This document shows, in pieces, positions 1 to 6,148 of a DNA stretch of 11,185 bases. Origin of the DNA: DATBHZ01 sp036557185 (lineage in GTDB: Bacteria > Actinomycetota > Acidimicrobiia > IMCC26256 > JAENVU01); NCBI GenBank assembly GCA_036557185.1, contig DATBHZ010000079.1, positions 1 to 11,185 of the forward strand. Direction: 5' to 3'. Under the pieces are notes generated by a model. It was not told the DNA's origin. It saw nothing but the letters and a program-made list of their open reading frames with translations, and made no database searches. The translations under genes and the position numbers were made by a program. Within the stretch, counting starts at the first letter, position 1, and each line of letters opens with the position of its first letter.

Positions 1-187
1 TGCGCAACGCGAGCTGATCCGGGCTCTTGTCCCCGACGAGGAACTCCTTGGAGAGCGGCGGCCGGTCGTACGGGAGGTGCGGCTCGGCGCCGATCAGCGT
101 GACGCGACCCGCGAATCCCTCACGGCGCACCATCTCCACACATCGGAGCCCCGCGAGCGAGGCGCCGACGACGACGATCGAATCCAA
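1..187 (-). CDS. Ferredoxin reductase, FAD-dependent (N-terminal part, runs off the window)
   Basis: This is the first 62 residues of a pyridine nucleotide-disulfide-type oxidoreductase that passes electrons from NAD(P)H through FAD to a ferredoxin. The sequence shows an N-terminal Rossmann strand with the dinucleotide-binding loop VVVGASLAG (residues 5-13) and the family signature PYDRPPLSKEFL (39-50), typical of BphA4, rhodocoxin and terpredoxin reductases. The likely start is TTG (bases 185-187), nine bases after the stop of the upstream ferredoxin gene. The ferredoxin TGA lies in the same frame, so the start cannot be farther upstream, and a GAGGG stretch in the ferredoxin tail serves as ribosome binding site. 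The gene continues past base 1, so its NAD domain and C-terminal domain are not visible. The partner is almost certainly the ferredoxin just upstream; the terminal oxygenase may lie outside the window. The family call is firm, the exact partner is inference. Confidence 0.88.
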   Translation of the reverse strand, partial: MDSIVVVGASLAGLRCVEMVRREGFAGRVTLIGAEPHLPYDRPPLSKEFLVGDKSPDQLALR

Positions 188-196
188 CGTGAATGA

Positions 197-388
197 TCAG
201 CCCTCGATCGAGATGGCACCGGTCGGGCAGTTGCGCACCGCCTCCTCCATCTTGGGGCGCATCTCCTCGGGCGGGTTCTCGTCGAGCACGTACAGGAAGT
301 TGTCGTCGCGCACCTCGAACACCTCCGGCGCGATGCCCATGCAGACCGCATTGCTCTTGCACTTGTCGAAGTCGACGACGATCTTCAC
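197..388 (-). CDS. [3Fe-4S] ferredoxin, P450-type
   Basis: A 63-residue soluble ferredoxin that carries single electrons from the neighbouring reductase to an oxygenase, most often a cytochrome P450 in actinobacteria. Cluster ligands are visible as C10-x5-C16 and C54-P55. The position that would be the second cysteine of a four-cysteine cluster is N13, so a [3Fe-4S] cluster or a labile fourth iron is expected. The acidic surface (DENPPEEM, 36-43) is normal for this family, as is the length. The start is GTG at 386-388, preceded by a perfect AGGAGG (396-401 on the complement) at good spacing. The open frame continues to 511 but that extension is low-complexity and unlikely to be translated. 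It is followed nine bases later by the reductase gene, so the two form an operon transcribed leftward, divergent from the acyl-CoA synthetase operon. Confidence 0.93.
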   Translation of the reverse strand: MKIVVDFDKCKSNAVCMGIAPEVFEVRDDNFLYVLDENPPEEMRPKMEEAVRNCPTGAISIEG

Positions 389-475
389 CGGCCACCCTCC
401 TCGGCGATCCCTCGGGGTCGAACGGCACGCTAGCGGACTCGCACCAAACCTGACGCGCCCGTCATACTCCACCTG

Positions 476-554
476 GATTGTTCCGCTCACTGCGGGGCGG
501 GTTACCCGCACACTTGATTGTTCCGCTCACTGCGAGGCGGGTTACCCGCCTCGC
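476..554. repeat. Tandem pair of palindrome-containing repeats
   Basis: Two direct copies, 476-509 and 516-549, are 34 bases long with a 40-base period and differ at one base (G495 versus A535). Each ends in GCGGGT-T-ACCCGC, an inverted repeat with a one-base centre. In the second copy the palindrome extends to 11-base arms (532-542 and 544-554). A related, inverted copy lies at 6014-6053. The pair sits in the 211-base divergent gap between the ferredoxin and acyl-CoA synthetase genes, which otherwise holds only the two ribosome binding sites and no convincing -35/-10 pair. It may be a dispersed REP-like element or a regulatory site; the sequence alone does not decide. Confidence 0.85.
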
Positions 555-599
555 GGTCGTTCGCTCCACATAACGAATACCGCACACAGGAGATGCTTG

Positions 600-2738
600 A
601 TGGCCAGGGTTGATGTGTCGGGGAGGCCGCTCGAGCTGCGGGACGTCGATCTCGACGCGTTCCTGCATCCCCGGACGATCGCGGTGATCGGCGCCTCGGA
701 GCAGTCCCGCAAGCCGAACACGGCGATGACGCGCAAGTTCGACGCGTGGGCGCAAAAGCACGGCGCAACCTTCTACCCGGTGCACCCGAGCTACGAGACC
801 GTGCTCGGGCACAAGGTCTATGCGTCGATCGACGACGTACCCGGCGATCTCGACCTGGCGATCATCCTGACCGGACGCGCCGTCGACACCTTCGAGGAGG
901 TGCTCGCACGTAAAGCGAAGTTCGCGGTGATCTTCGCGGCGGGCTTCTCGGAGACGGGCAAGGACGGCACCAAGCTCGAGCGACGCCTGACGGATCTCGT
1001 CGAGTCCGGCGACGTGCGCCTCCTCGGACCGAACACCAACCTGAACGCCTTCGAGGACTTCCGCGACGATCTCGACGGACCGTCGATCGCGCTCATCACG
1101 CAGTCGGGCCACCAGGGCCGACCCGTGTTCCAGGGCCAGGAGCTCGGGATCCGCCTGACGCACTGGGCGCCGACGGGCAACGAGGTCGATCTCGAGTTCG
1201 CGGACTTCTGCCGCTATTTCGTCGATCAGGAAGACGTCGGCGTGGTCGCCTGCTACATCGAAGGGTTCAAGGACGGCCGCACGCTCATGCTCGCCGCCGA
1301 TCACGCCGCGAAGCTGCGGAAGCCGGTCGTGATGGTGAAGGTGGGCCGCACCGACGAGGGCCGCTCGATGGCGCAGAGCCACACGGGGCACCTCACGGGT
1401 TCGGATGCGATCACTTCCGCGGTGTTCCGCCAGTTCGGGATCACACGCGTCGACGGGCTGGACGAGCTGCTCGAGGTTGCGGCGTCCTTCGCGCGCGCCA
1501 AGCCCGGCGGCTCTCGAGGGAACGTGTGCGTCTACGCGATCTCGGGTGGGACCGGGGCGCACATGGCCGACATGGTCGCCGCCGCCGGGATGAAGCTGCC
1601 GAAGCTGACGAGCGAGACGCAACGGGTCCTGCACGACGGGCTCATCCCCGACTACCTGCGGGTCAGCAATCCTGTGGACTGCGGCGGACCGCCGGTGGCC
1701 GACGAGCGCGGTCGCAAGATCCTCGACGCGATCATCGCCGACCCCAACATCGACGTCGTGATCGTGCCGATCACCGGTGCGGTCGCGGCCTTCAGCAAGC
1801 CGTTCACCCGCGACCTCGTCGAGGTTGCGAAGACCACCGACAAGCCGATCTTCGTCGTCTGGGGCGCGCCCGCCGGGACGGACGACACCTACTACCGCGT
1901 GCTGCTCGACGGCGGCCTGCCCGTCTTCCGAACCTTCAACAACTGCGTCGCGGCGGTCCGGGCCTACATCGACTACTGGCGCTTCGCGAAGCGCTACAAG
2001 TCACCGTTCGACGGTGCGCCGCTCGAGCCGCTGCCCGCGGTGAAGAAGGCACGCTCGATCCTCGAGCAGGCCGGCAAGGGCGAATCCCTGTCGGAGCACG
2101 CGTCGAAGCAGCTGCTCGCGGCATACGGCATCAAATCGTCGCGTGACGTGCTGGTGGACAGCGCGGCGGCCGCGGTTCGCGCGGCAGGCAAGCTGGGCTA
2201 CCCGGTCGTGATGAAGGTCTCGTCGCCGGACTTGCTGCACAAGAGCGATCTCGGCCTCGTTGCCGTCGGCATCGAGTCCGCCAAGCAGGTGCGCGAGACA
2301 TACGAAGAGCTCATGCGCAAAGCACGGCGTGCCGGTGGACGAAGCGCGCGCATCGACGGTGTGCTGGTCTGCGAGATGGTGAGCAGCGGCATCGAGACCG
2401 TCGTCGGCGTATCGCAGGACCCCCTCTTCGGTCCCGTCGTCATGGTCGGGCTCGGAGGAATCTTCGTCGAGGTCCTCAAGGACGTGACGTTCCGGGTCCC
2501 GCCCTTCGGTGCGGACGAGGCGGAGCGAATGCTGCACGAGCTCGCCGGCTACGCGATGCTGCAGGGCGTTCGCGGTGCAAAGCCCTCCGACACGAAGGCG
2601 CTGGTCGATGTGATCATGCGTGTGCAGCGCCTGGCGATGGATCTGGCCGACGACGTCGCCGAGCTCGATATCAACCCACTCGTGGTGAAGCCGCGCGGAG
2701 CGGTCGCCCTCGACGCCTTGGTGGTGCGGACAAAGTGA
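600..2738 (+). CDS. Acyl-CoA synthetase, NDP-forming (fused alpha-beta)
   Basis: A 712-residue cytoplasmic enzyme of the acetate-CoA ligase (ADP-forming)/succinyl-CoA synthetase superfamily, which interconverts acid + CoA + NTP with acyl-CoA + NDP + phosphate through a phosphohistidine. Visible parts in order are a CoA-binding Rossmann domain (about 20-150, with AVIGASEQ at 28-35), succinyl-CoA ligase-like flavodoxin domains (about 160-460) with the phosphohistidine loop SHTGHLTGSD (His261), and an ATP-grasp domain (about 497-712) containing PVVMKVSSPDLLHKSD and the metal/nucleotide strand ELDINPLVV (688-696). Length is normal for the fused form. The ATG at 600 has AGGAG at 587-591; the open frame extends to base 27 but that part is antisense to the ferredoxin and not coding. 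It is the first gene of a four-gene operon and overlaps the next gene by GTGA. The substrate is unknown; it may activate an acid or recover ATP from an acyl-CoA product. Confidence 0.93.
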   Translation: MARVDVSGRPLELRDVDLDAFLHPRTIAVIGASEQSRKPNTAMTRKFDAWAQKHGATFYPVHPSYETVLGHKVYASIDDVPGDLDLAIILTGRAVDTFEEVLARKAKFAVIFAAGFSETGKDGTKLERRLTDLVESGDVRLLGPNTNLNAFEDFRDDLDGPSIALITQSGHQGRPVFQGQELGIRLTHWAPTGNEVDLEFADFCRYFVDQEDVGVVACYIEGFKDGRTLMLAADHAAKLRKPVVMVKVGRTDEGRSMAQSHTGHLTGSDAITSAVFRQFGITRVDGLDELLEVAASFARAKPGGSRGNVCVYAISGGTGAHMADMVAAAGMKLPKLTSETQRVLHDGLIPDYLRVSNPVDCGGPPVADERGRKILDAIIADPNIDVVIVPITGAVAAFSKPFTRDLVEVAKTTDKPIFVVWGAPAGTDDTYYRVLLDGGLPVFRTFNNCVAAVRAYIDYWRFAKRYKSPFDGAPLEPLPAVKKARSILEQAGKGESLSEHASKQLLAAYGIKSSRDVLVDSAAAAVRAAGKLGYPVVMKVSSPDLLHKSDLGLVAVGIESAKQVRETYEELMRKARRAGGRSARIDGVLVCEMVSSGIETVVGVSQDPLFGPVVMVGLGGIFVEVLKDVTFRVPPFGADEAERMLHELAGYAMLQGVRGAKPSDTKALVDVIMRVQRLAMDLADDVAELDINPLVVKPRGAVALDALVVRTK

Positions 2739-3571
2739 CCGAAGACTTCGCGGCGAAGGCAGACGCCGAGCTGCTTGCAGAGAATCGTGACGGTGTGCTG
2801 TGGCTCACGATCAACCGCGCCGACGCGGGGAACGCCGTCCCCTTCTACGTGCGCGATCGACTGATCCAGCGCTTCCTCGAGGCGCACAGTGACCTGAGCG
2901 TGCGGGCGATCGTGCTGACGGCCGCGGGCGACCGCCACTTCTGCACGGGCGCGGATCTGCGAGTCCGTCAGCCCGCGAAGCCCAAGCCGGACGGCGCTCC
3001 CGAGCGGCCCGTCGGCACGGGCATCCAGATGATGCGGACGGGCTTCCAGCGTCTCATGGAGGCCATGCAGGACTGCCAGAAGCCGATCATCGTCGCGCTC
3101 AACGGGACGGCGGCAGGTGGCGGGGCGATGATGGCGCTCGCGGGCGACCTCGTGATCGCGGCCGACAACGCGAAGCTCATCCAGGTCTTCGTGCGCCGCG
3201 GGCTCATCCCGGACGGAGGCGTCGCATACCTCCTTCCTCGCCTCGTCGGGCTCCACAAGGCGAAGGAGCTCATCTTCTTCGGCGACGACCTGTCGGCCGC
3301 CGATGCGCAGGAGCTCGGGATCGTGAACCTGGTGGTGCCGGCGACGGACCTTCACAAGACCGCCGACGCCTGGGCCACGCGCTTGGCGAGCGGACCGACG
3401 AAGGCGATCGGCTGGGCGAAGAAGCTGCTGCACGACGCGTCGGAGCTGCCGCGCACGCAGCATCTCGAGACCGAGGCGATGTTCGTGGAGCTCAACCTCG
3501 GCACGGAGGACCAGACCGAGGGCATGGCAGCGTTCATGGAGCGGCGCGACCCGAACTGGCAGGGGTGGTAG
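2735..3571 (+). CDS. Crotonase-fold protein (enoyl-CoA hydratase/isomerase family)
   Basis: A 278-residue crotonase-superfamily protein acting on an acyl-CoA held in an oxyanion hole. Oxyanion-hole segments are HFCTGADL (68-75) and NGTAAGGGAMMAL (123-135). Aligning by eye with rat-type enoyl-CoA hydratase, the two catalytic glutamates are replaced, by M132 and F152, while the loop GLIPDGG (156-162) supplies D160, the position used as acid/base by PaaG-type and other enoyl-CoA isomerases. So it is more likely a double-bond isomerase or another crotonase activity than a standard hydratase. A polar, proline-rich insert (about 78-96) follows the first oxyanion segment. The start is GTG in a GTGA overlap with the synthetase stop, which implies translational coupling; the stop directly abuts the next start codon. 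The family is certain, the reaction is inferred from active-site residues. Confidence 0.9.
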   Translation: MTEDFAAKADAELLAENRDGVLWLTINRADAGNAVPFYVRDRLIQRFLEAHSDLSVRAIVLTAAGDRHFCTGADLRVRQPAKPKPDGAPERPVGTGIQMMRTGFQRLMEAMQDCQKPIIVALNGTAAGGGAMMALAGDLVIAADNAKLIQVFVRRGLIPDGGVAYLLPRLVGLHKAKELIFFGDDLSAADAQELGIVNLVVPATDLHKTADAWATRLASGPTKAIGWAKKLLHDASELPRTQHLETEAMFVELNLGTEDQTEGMAAFMERRDPNWQGW

Positions 3572-4735
3572 GTGGCGGACCCCGCACCGCTCAAGGACCG
3601 CACCGCGGTCGTCGGTATCGGGCAGACGGCGTTCGGCAAGGGCCTCCCCGACACCGAGCTCTCGATGGCCTGCCAGGCGATCAGCGCCGCGATCGACGAA
3701 GCCGGCTTGCAACCCTCCGACGTAGACGGCCTCGCGCTCTACTCGATGGAGGACGGGCGCGAGGTCGACGTCGCGCGCAACGTCGGCCTGGGCGACATCA
3801 CCTACTTCACGCAAGTGGGATATGGCGGCGGAGCCGGATGCGGCGCGGTAGGCCAGGCGGCGTTGGCCGTGGCTGCCGGCCAGTGCGAAGTCGCCGTCGT
3901 CTGGCGCGCACGCAAGCGCGCCGACGCCACGAGCAGGCCTTGGGCGCAGGTGCACGACCGTCTGGCCGGGCACCAGCAGTGGAGCAGGCCGTGGGGCGTG
4001 CTCCGGCCGGTCGACGAGATCGCGCTCCTGACGCGCCGGTACATGCACGAGTTCGGAGCGACGCGCGACCACCTCGCGAACGTCGCGATCGCGTTCCGCA
4101 AGCACGCCAACCGGAACCCATTGGCGACGATGGGTCACAAGACCATGACGCGCGACGACTACATGAACGCGCGATGGATCTCCGAGCCCCTGTGCCTGTT
4201 CGACAACTGCCTCGAGACAGACGGCGCGCTCGCGCTCGTCGTCACGAGCGCCGAGCGCGCGAAGGATCTCCCGAACCCGCCCGCGTACATCCACTCGTTC
4301 GCGCAGTCGATCCCCCGCCAGCACCAAGTCATGACCAACTACTTCAACGACGATCCCCTCCTCGGCCCGTCGTACGTCTGCGCAGACCTGCTCTGGGGAA
4401 GGTCGGACTTCAAGCCCGCGGACGTCCCCGTCGCGCAGCTTTACGACGCGTTCAGCCCGCTGGTCCCGCTGTCGCTCGAGGGGTACGGCTTCTGCGCACG
4501 CGGTGAGGGCGCCGACTTCACCAACGACGGCGCGCTCGAGTGGCCAAATGGGCGCCTGCCCACCAACACCTCCGGCGGCGGCATGTCCGAGGCGTACGTC
4601 CACGGGTTCAACCTGATCCTCGAAGGCGTTCGTCAGATCCGCGGCACGTCACCGAACCAGGTGGAGGGCGCCGAGTCGTCCCTCGTCACCAGCGGCGAGG
4701 GCGTTCCGACGAGCGCGATCCTCTTCCGGAAGTAG
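3572..4735 (+). CDS. Thiolase-fold protein, Ltp2-like probable acyl-CoA aldolase
   Basis: A 387-residue member of the thiolase superfamily, lipid-transfer-protein (SCP-x/Ltp2) branch. Features are an N-terminal AVVGIGQTAFGK (12-23), a glycine-rich loop VGYGGGAGCGAVG (82-94) and the C-terminal NTSGGGMSEAYVHG (332-345). Counting back from the conserved AAGQ, the residue aligned with the nucleophilic thiolase cysteine is G86; C90 is four residues too late. The usual GHP histidine motif is also replaced. Tyrosines in LYDAF (Y291) and SEAYVHG (Y342) sit where Ltp2-type steroid side-chain aldolases are reported to carry catalytic tyrosines. I therefore infer retro-aldol cleavage of a beta-hydroxyacyl-CoA, not thiolysis. 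The next gene encodes a DUF35 protein, the obligate partner of Ltp2-type enzymes. The start is GTG immediately after the preceding TAG, with AGGGG just upstream. An automatic label of acetyl-CoA acetyltransferase would probably be wrong. Confidence 0.88.
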   Translation: MADPAPLKDRTAVVGIGQTAFGKGLPDTELSMACQAISAAIDEAGLQPSDVDGLALYSMEDGREVDVARNVGLGDITYFTQVGYGGGAGCGAVGQAALAVAAGQCEVAVVWRARKRADATSRPWAQVHDRLAGHQQWSRPWGVLRPVDEIALLTRRYMHEFGATRDHLANVAIAFRKHANRNPLATMGHKTMTRDDYMNARWISEPLCLFDNCLETDGALALVVTSAERAKDLPNPPAYIHSFAQSIPRQHQVMTNYFNDDPLLGPSYVCADLLWGRSDFKPADVPVAQLYDAFSPLVPLSLEGYGFCARGEGADFTNDGALEWPNGRLPTNTSGGGMSEAYVHGFNLILEGVRQIRGTSPNQVEGAESSLVTSGEGVPTSAILFRK

Positions 4736-4739
4736 GCCG

Positions 4740-5177
4740 ATGGGCGCCACGGGCTTCCTGCTCCCCGACCTCGACGACGAGGAGGCACGTCCGTTCTGGG
4801 AGGGCACCGCGCTCGGTGAGCTCCGGGTCCAGTCGTGCGCGGCGTGCGGCGCGTGGCGCATGCCTCCCCGACCCATGTGCCCGGTCTGCCGTTCGCTCGA
4901 CGCGAAGTGGGTCGTCACCAACGGTCGGGGCACGATCTATTCGTTCATCGTGGCGCACCCGCCGCTCCTCCCGGCATACGCCGAGCTCGCGCCGTACAAC
5001 GCGATCATCGTGGCGCTCGAGGAGAACCCGACGATCCGTTTCGTCGGCAACCTGCTGGAACGACCCGACGGACCGATCAACGAGGTCGACACCGCCTCGA
5101 TCGCGATCGACCAGCCGGTGCAGGTCGTGTTCCAGCAGATCGAGGACGTCGCGCTCCCCCGCTGGGTCCGCACCTAG
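4740..5177 (+). CDS. Zn-ribbon / OB-fold DUF35 protein, thiolase partner
   Basis: A 145-residue protein with the rubredoxin-like zinc ribbon and OB fold of the DUF35 (ChsH2 C-terminal/acyl-CoA-binding) family. An N-terminal helix containing ARPFWEGT (16-23) is followed by four zinc ligands, CAAC (C33, C36) and CPVC (C47, C50), then the OB barrel from about residue 58 (GRGTIYSFIVAHPP onward). Such proteins have no catalysis of their own. They bind thiolase-fold enzymes and shape the acyl-CoA channel, as in Ltp2-ChsH2 and the archaeal thiolase/HMG-CoA synthase complex. Here it stands alone, without the MaoC hydratase domain that precedes it in ChsH2. It begins four bases after the thiolase-like gene, so the two are very likely co-translated and form a complex. 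Its TAG stop lies in a CTAG shared with the convergent methyltransferase gene. Confidence 0.92.
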   Translation: MGATGFLLPDLDDEEARPFWEGTALGELRVQSCAACGAWRMPPRPMCPVCRSLDAKWVVTNGRGTIYSFIVAHPPLLPAYAELAPYNAIIVALEENPTIRFVGNLLERPDGPINEVDTASIAIDQPVQVVFQQIEDVALPRWVRT

Positions 5178-5872
5178 CCCCGCCTGAAGCCGCGCACCCA
5201 GCCGGCGAGATCCCGCCGCGTGTGCGCGCGTGCGAAGTTGGCGCGCACGAACGCGACGTAGTCCGCCGCGCAGGTCTCCGGGAGCAACGGCGGGACGCGA
5301 CGCGAGATCGTCAGCACTGCGGCGTCGACCGCGGGCGAAGGCCTGAAGAGCCGCCGCGGAAGTCGCCTCCCGCGCCCGAACGTCCACCACGGTCCCCACT
5401 GCGCGCCAACGAGGTCGAGGGCTGCGCCGCAACCCGACTGCGCGCGTGAGCGGGCGACCTGCCACTGGACGACGAGGTCCGCTCGCACCAAGGCACCCAT
5501 CGGATCGTCGAGCAGGCGGTGGACGATCGCCGATGTGCGGCTGAACGGCACGTTGGCGAGGACCCGGTACGGCGTCGACGGCAACGGGAACGTGAGCACG
5601 TCACACGAGAACAACGTGATGTTGCTCCGCCCGGCGCAACGCTGCGCGAGCCCGGCCGAGAGCGCCCGATCGATCTCGACCGCGAGGACGCGCGCGCCGC
5701 AGTCGGCGATTGCCGTGGTGAGCGCGCCCGATCCCGCACCGAGGTCGACCACGGTGTCGGTGGGCACGATCGCCGCGTCCGCAACCAGGCGCGCCGCGAC
5801 ACCGGCGCTGCGCAGGAAGTGTTGACCGAGGCTATGCCCGTCCGCCCGCGCGGCCGGCGGCCGCCCGGACAC
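5174..5872 (-). CDS. rRNA adenine N6-dimethyltransferase, Erm/KsgA family
   Basis: A 232-residue SAM-dependent methyltransferase of the Erm/KsgA/Dim1 family, which methylates an adenine of rRNA; Erm members modify 23S A2058 and give macrolide-lincosamide-streptogramin resistance. Visible motifs are the N-terminal LGQHFL (15-20), SAM motif I VVDLGAGSGALT (41-52), acidic AVEID (64-68) for the ribose, CDVL (90-93), and the catalytic NVPF (107-110) that binds the target adenine. The GQHFL and NVPFS forms and the short, Arg-rich C-terminal part favour Erm of actinobacteria over housekeeping KsgA, but this cannot be settled by eye. The start is GTG at 5870-5872; an in-frame TGA lies about five codons upstream, so no longer form exists. 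It converges on the DUF35 gene with a four-base overlap and seems unrelated to the catabolic operon. Confidence 0.85.
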   Translation of the reverse strand: MSGRPPAARADGHSLGQHFLRSAGVAARLVADAAIVPTDTVVDLGAGSGALTTAIADCGARVLAVEIDRALSAGLAQRCAGRSNITLFSCDVLTFPLPSTPYRVLANVPFSRTSAIVHRLLDDPMGALVRADLVVQWQVARSRAQSGCGAALDLVGAQWGPWWTFGRGRRLPRRLFRPSPAVDAAVLTISRRVPPLLPETCAADYVAFVRANFARAHTRRDLAGWVRGFRRG

Positions 5873-5935
5873 GAACCACCATCGTCATGCTCGCCTTCGC
5901 CTTCATCGCGAGTGAACGCCGCAATTCGAGCAGCA

Positions 5936-5947
5936 ACGCCTAGGCGT
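5936..5947. repeat. 12-base perfect palindrome upstream of the methyltransferase
   Basis: ACGCCTAGGCGT is perfectly self-complementary and lies 64 bases upstream of the GTG start of the methyltransferase gene. On the same side GTCACAA follows at 5946-5952, identical to one arm of the palindrome at 6412-6429. It could be an operator for the methyltransferase promoter, but no clear -35/-10 was seen. The rest of 5873-5970 shows nothing else I can assign. Confidence 0.4.
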
Positions 5948-5970
5948 CACAACTGATTTACGGCGCGGCG

Positions 5971-6003
5971 GCTGACGCAGCGAGCGAAGCGAGCGCAGTC
6001 AGC
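5971..6003. repeat. Short direct repeat inside an inverted repeat
   Basis: GCTGAC (5971-5976) is repeated in inverted orientation as GTCAGC (5998-6003). Between them GCGAGCG occurs twice at a nine-base period (5980-5986 and 5989-5995). This block directly adjoins the dispersed palindromic repeat at 6014-6053 and may belong to the same element. No function can be read from it. Confidence 0.4.
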
Positions 6004-6013
6004 TCGCAGGAGG

Positions 6014-6053
6014 GCGAACGCCCGCGAGCCGGGTATCCCGGCGAGCAGTGAGC
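6014..6053 (-). repeat. Third, inverted copy of the palindromic repeat
   Basis: The complement of this stretch aligns without gaps to 525-564, with 34 of 40 bases identical by my count. The central palindrome is kept: GCCGGG (6028-6033), TAT, CCCGGC (6037-6042). Its outer G-C pair is swapped relative to the copy at 537/549, a compensatory change that preserves pairing. Like the first pair, it lies in an intergenic gap, between the methyltransferase gene and the terminator of the small minus-strand gene. Confidence 0.8.
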
Positions 6054-6061
6054 CCGACCAG

Positions 6062-6110
6062 AAAAAACGCCGAGCTCCGGTCGACGGGGGGTTCGACCGG
6101 AGCTGCGGCG
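6062..6110 (-). terminator. Rho-independent terminator of the 49-residue gene
   Basis: Read on the minus strand, a hairpin with perfect 12-base arms (AGCTCCGGTCGA at 6073-6084 and its complement at 6093-6104), extended by a further five pairs with one bulged base, and an eight-base loop is followed directly by six T residues (6062-6067). This is a strong intrinsic terminator for transcription coming from the small gene that ends at 6149. It also insulates the methyltransferase gene downstream. Confidence 0.9.
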
Positions 6111-6119
6111 TCTCTGTCA

Positions 6120-6139
6120 TCGGGAACCGAGGTTCCCGA
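6120..6139. repeat. 20-base inverted repeat between small gene and terminator
   Basis: TCGGGAACC (6120-6128), GA, GGTTCCCGA (6131-6139) forms nine-base perfect arms with a two-base centre, ten bases past the stop codon of the 49-residue gene. As RNA the two-base loop is too tight for full pairing, so a protein-binding DNA palindrome or an mRNA 3'-end stem are both possible. Confidence 0.5.
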
Positions 6140-6148
6140 AGCGTGATC

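Noticed and set aside
476..554. CRISPR array
   Set aside because: Only two copies with a six-base gap between them; no spacers and no cas genes.
27..599. Upstream extension of the acyl-CoA synthetase frame by 191 codons
   Set aside because: It is antisense to the ferredoxin and reductase genes and low-complexity; the ATG at 600 has a good ribosome binding site and starts the conserved domain.
2549..4603. 684-codon open frame on the minus strand
   Set aside because: It mirrors the crotonase and thiolase-like genes, is Arg/Val/His-rich with no recognisable motif, and is a by-product of high GC content.
5828..5904. Possible leader peptide before the Erm-like gene, as used in translational attenuation
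   Set aside because: A 24-codon frame starts at an ATG near 5904 and overlaps the GTG start, but it has no ribosome binding site and no recognised macrolide stalling motif.
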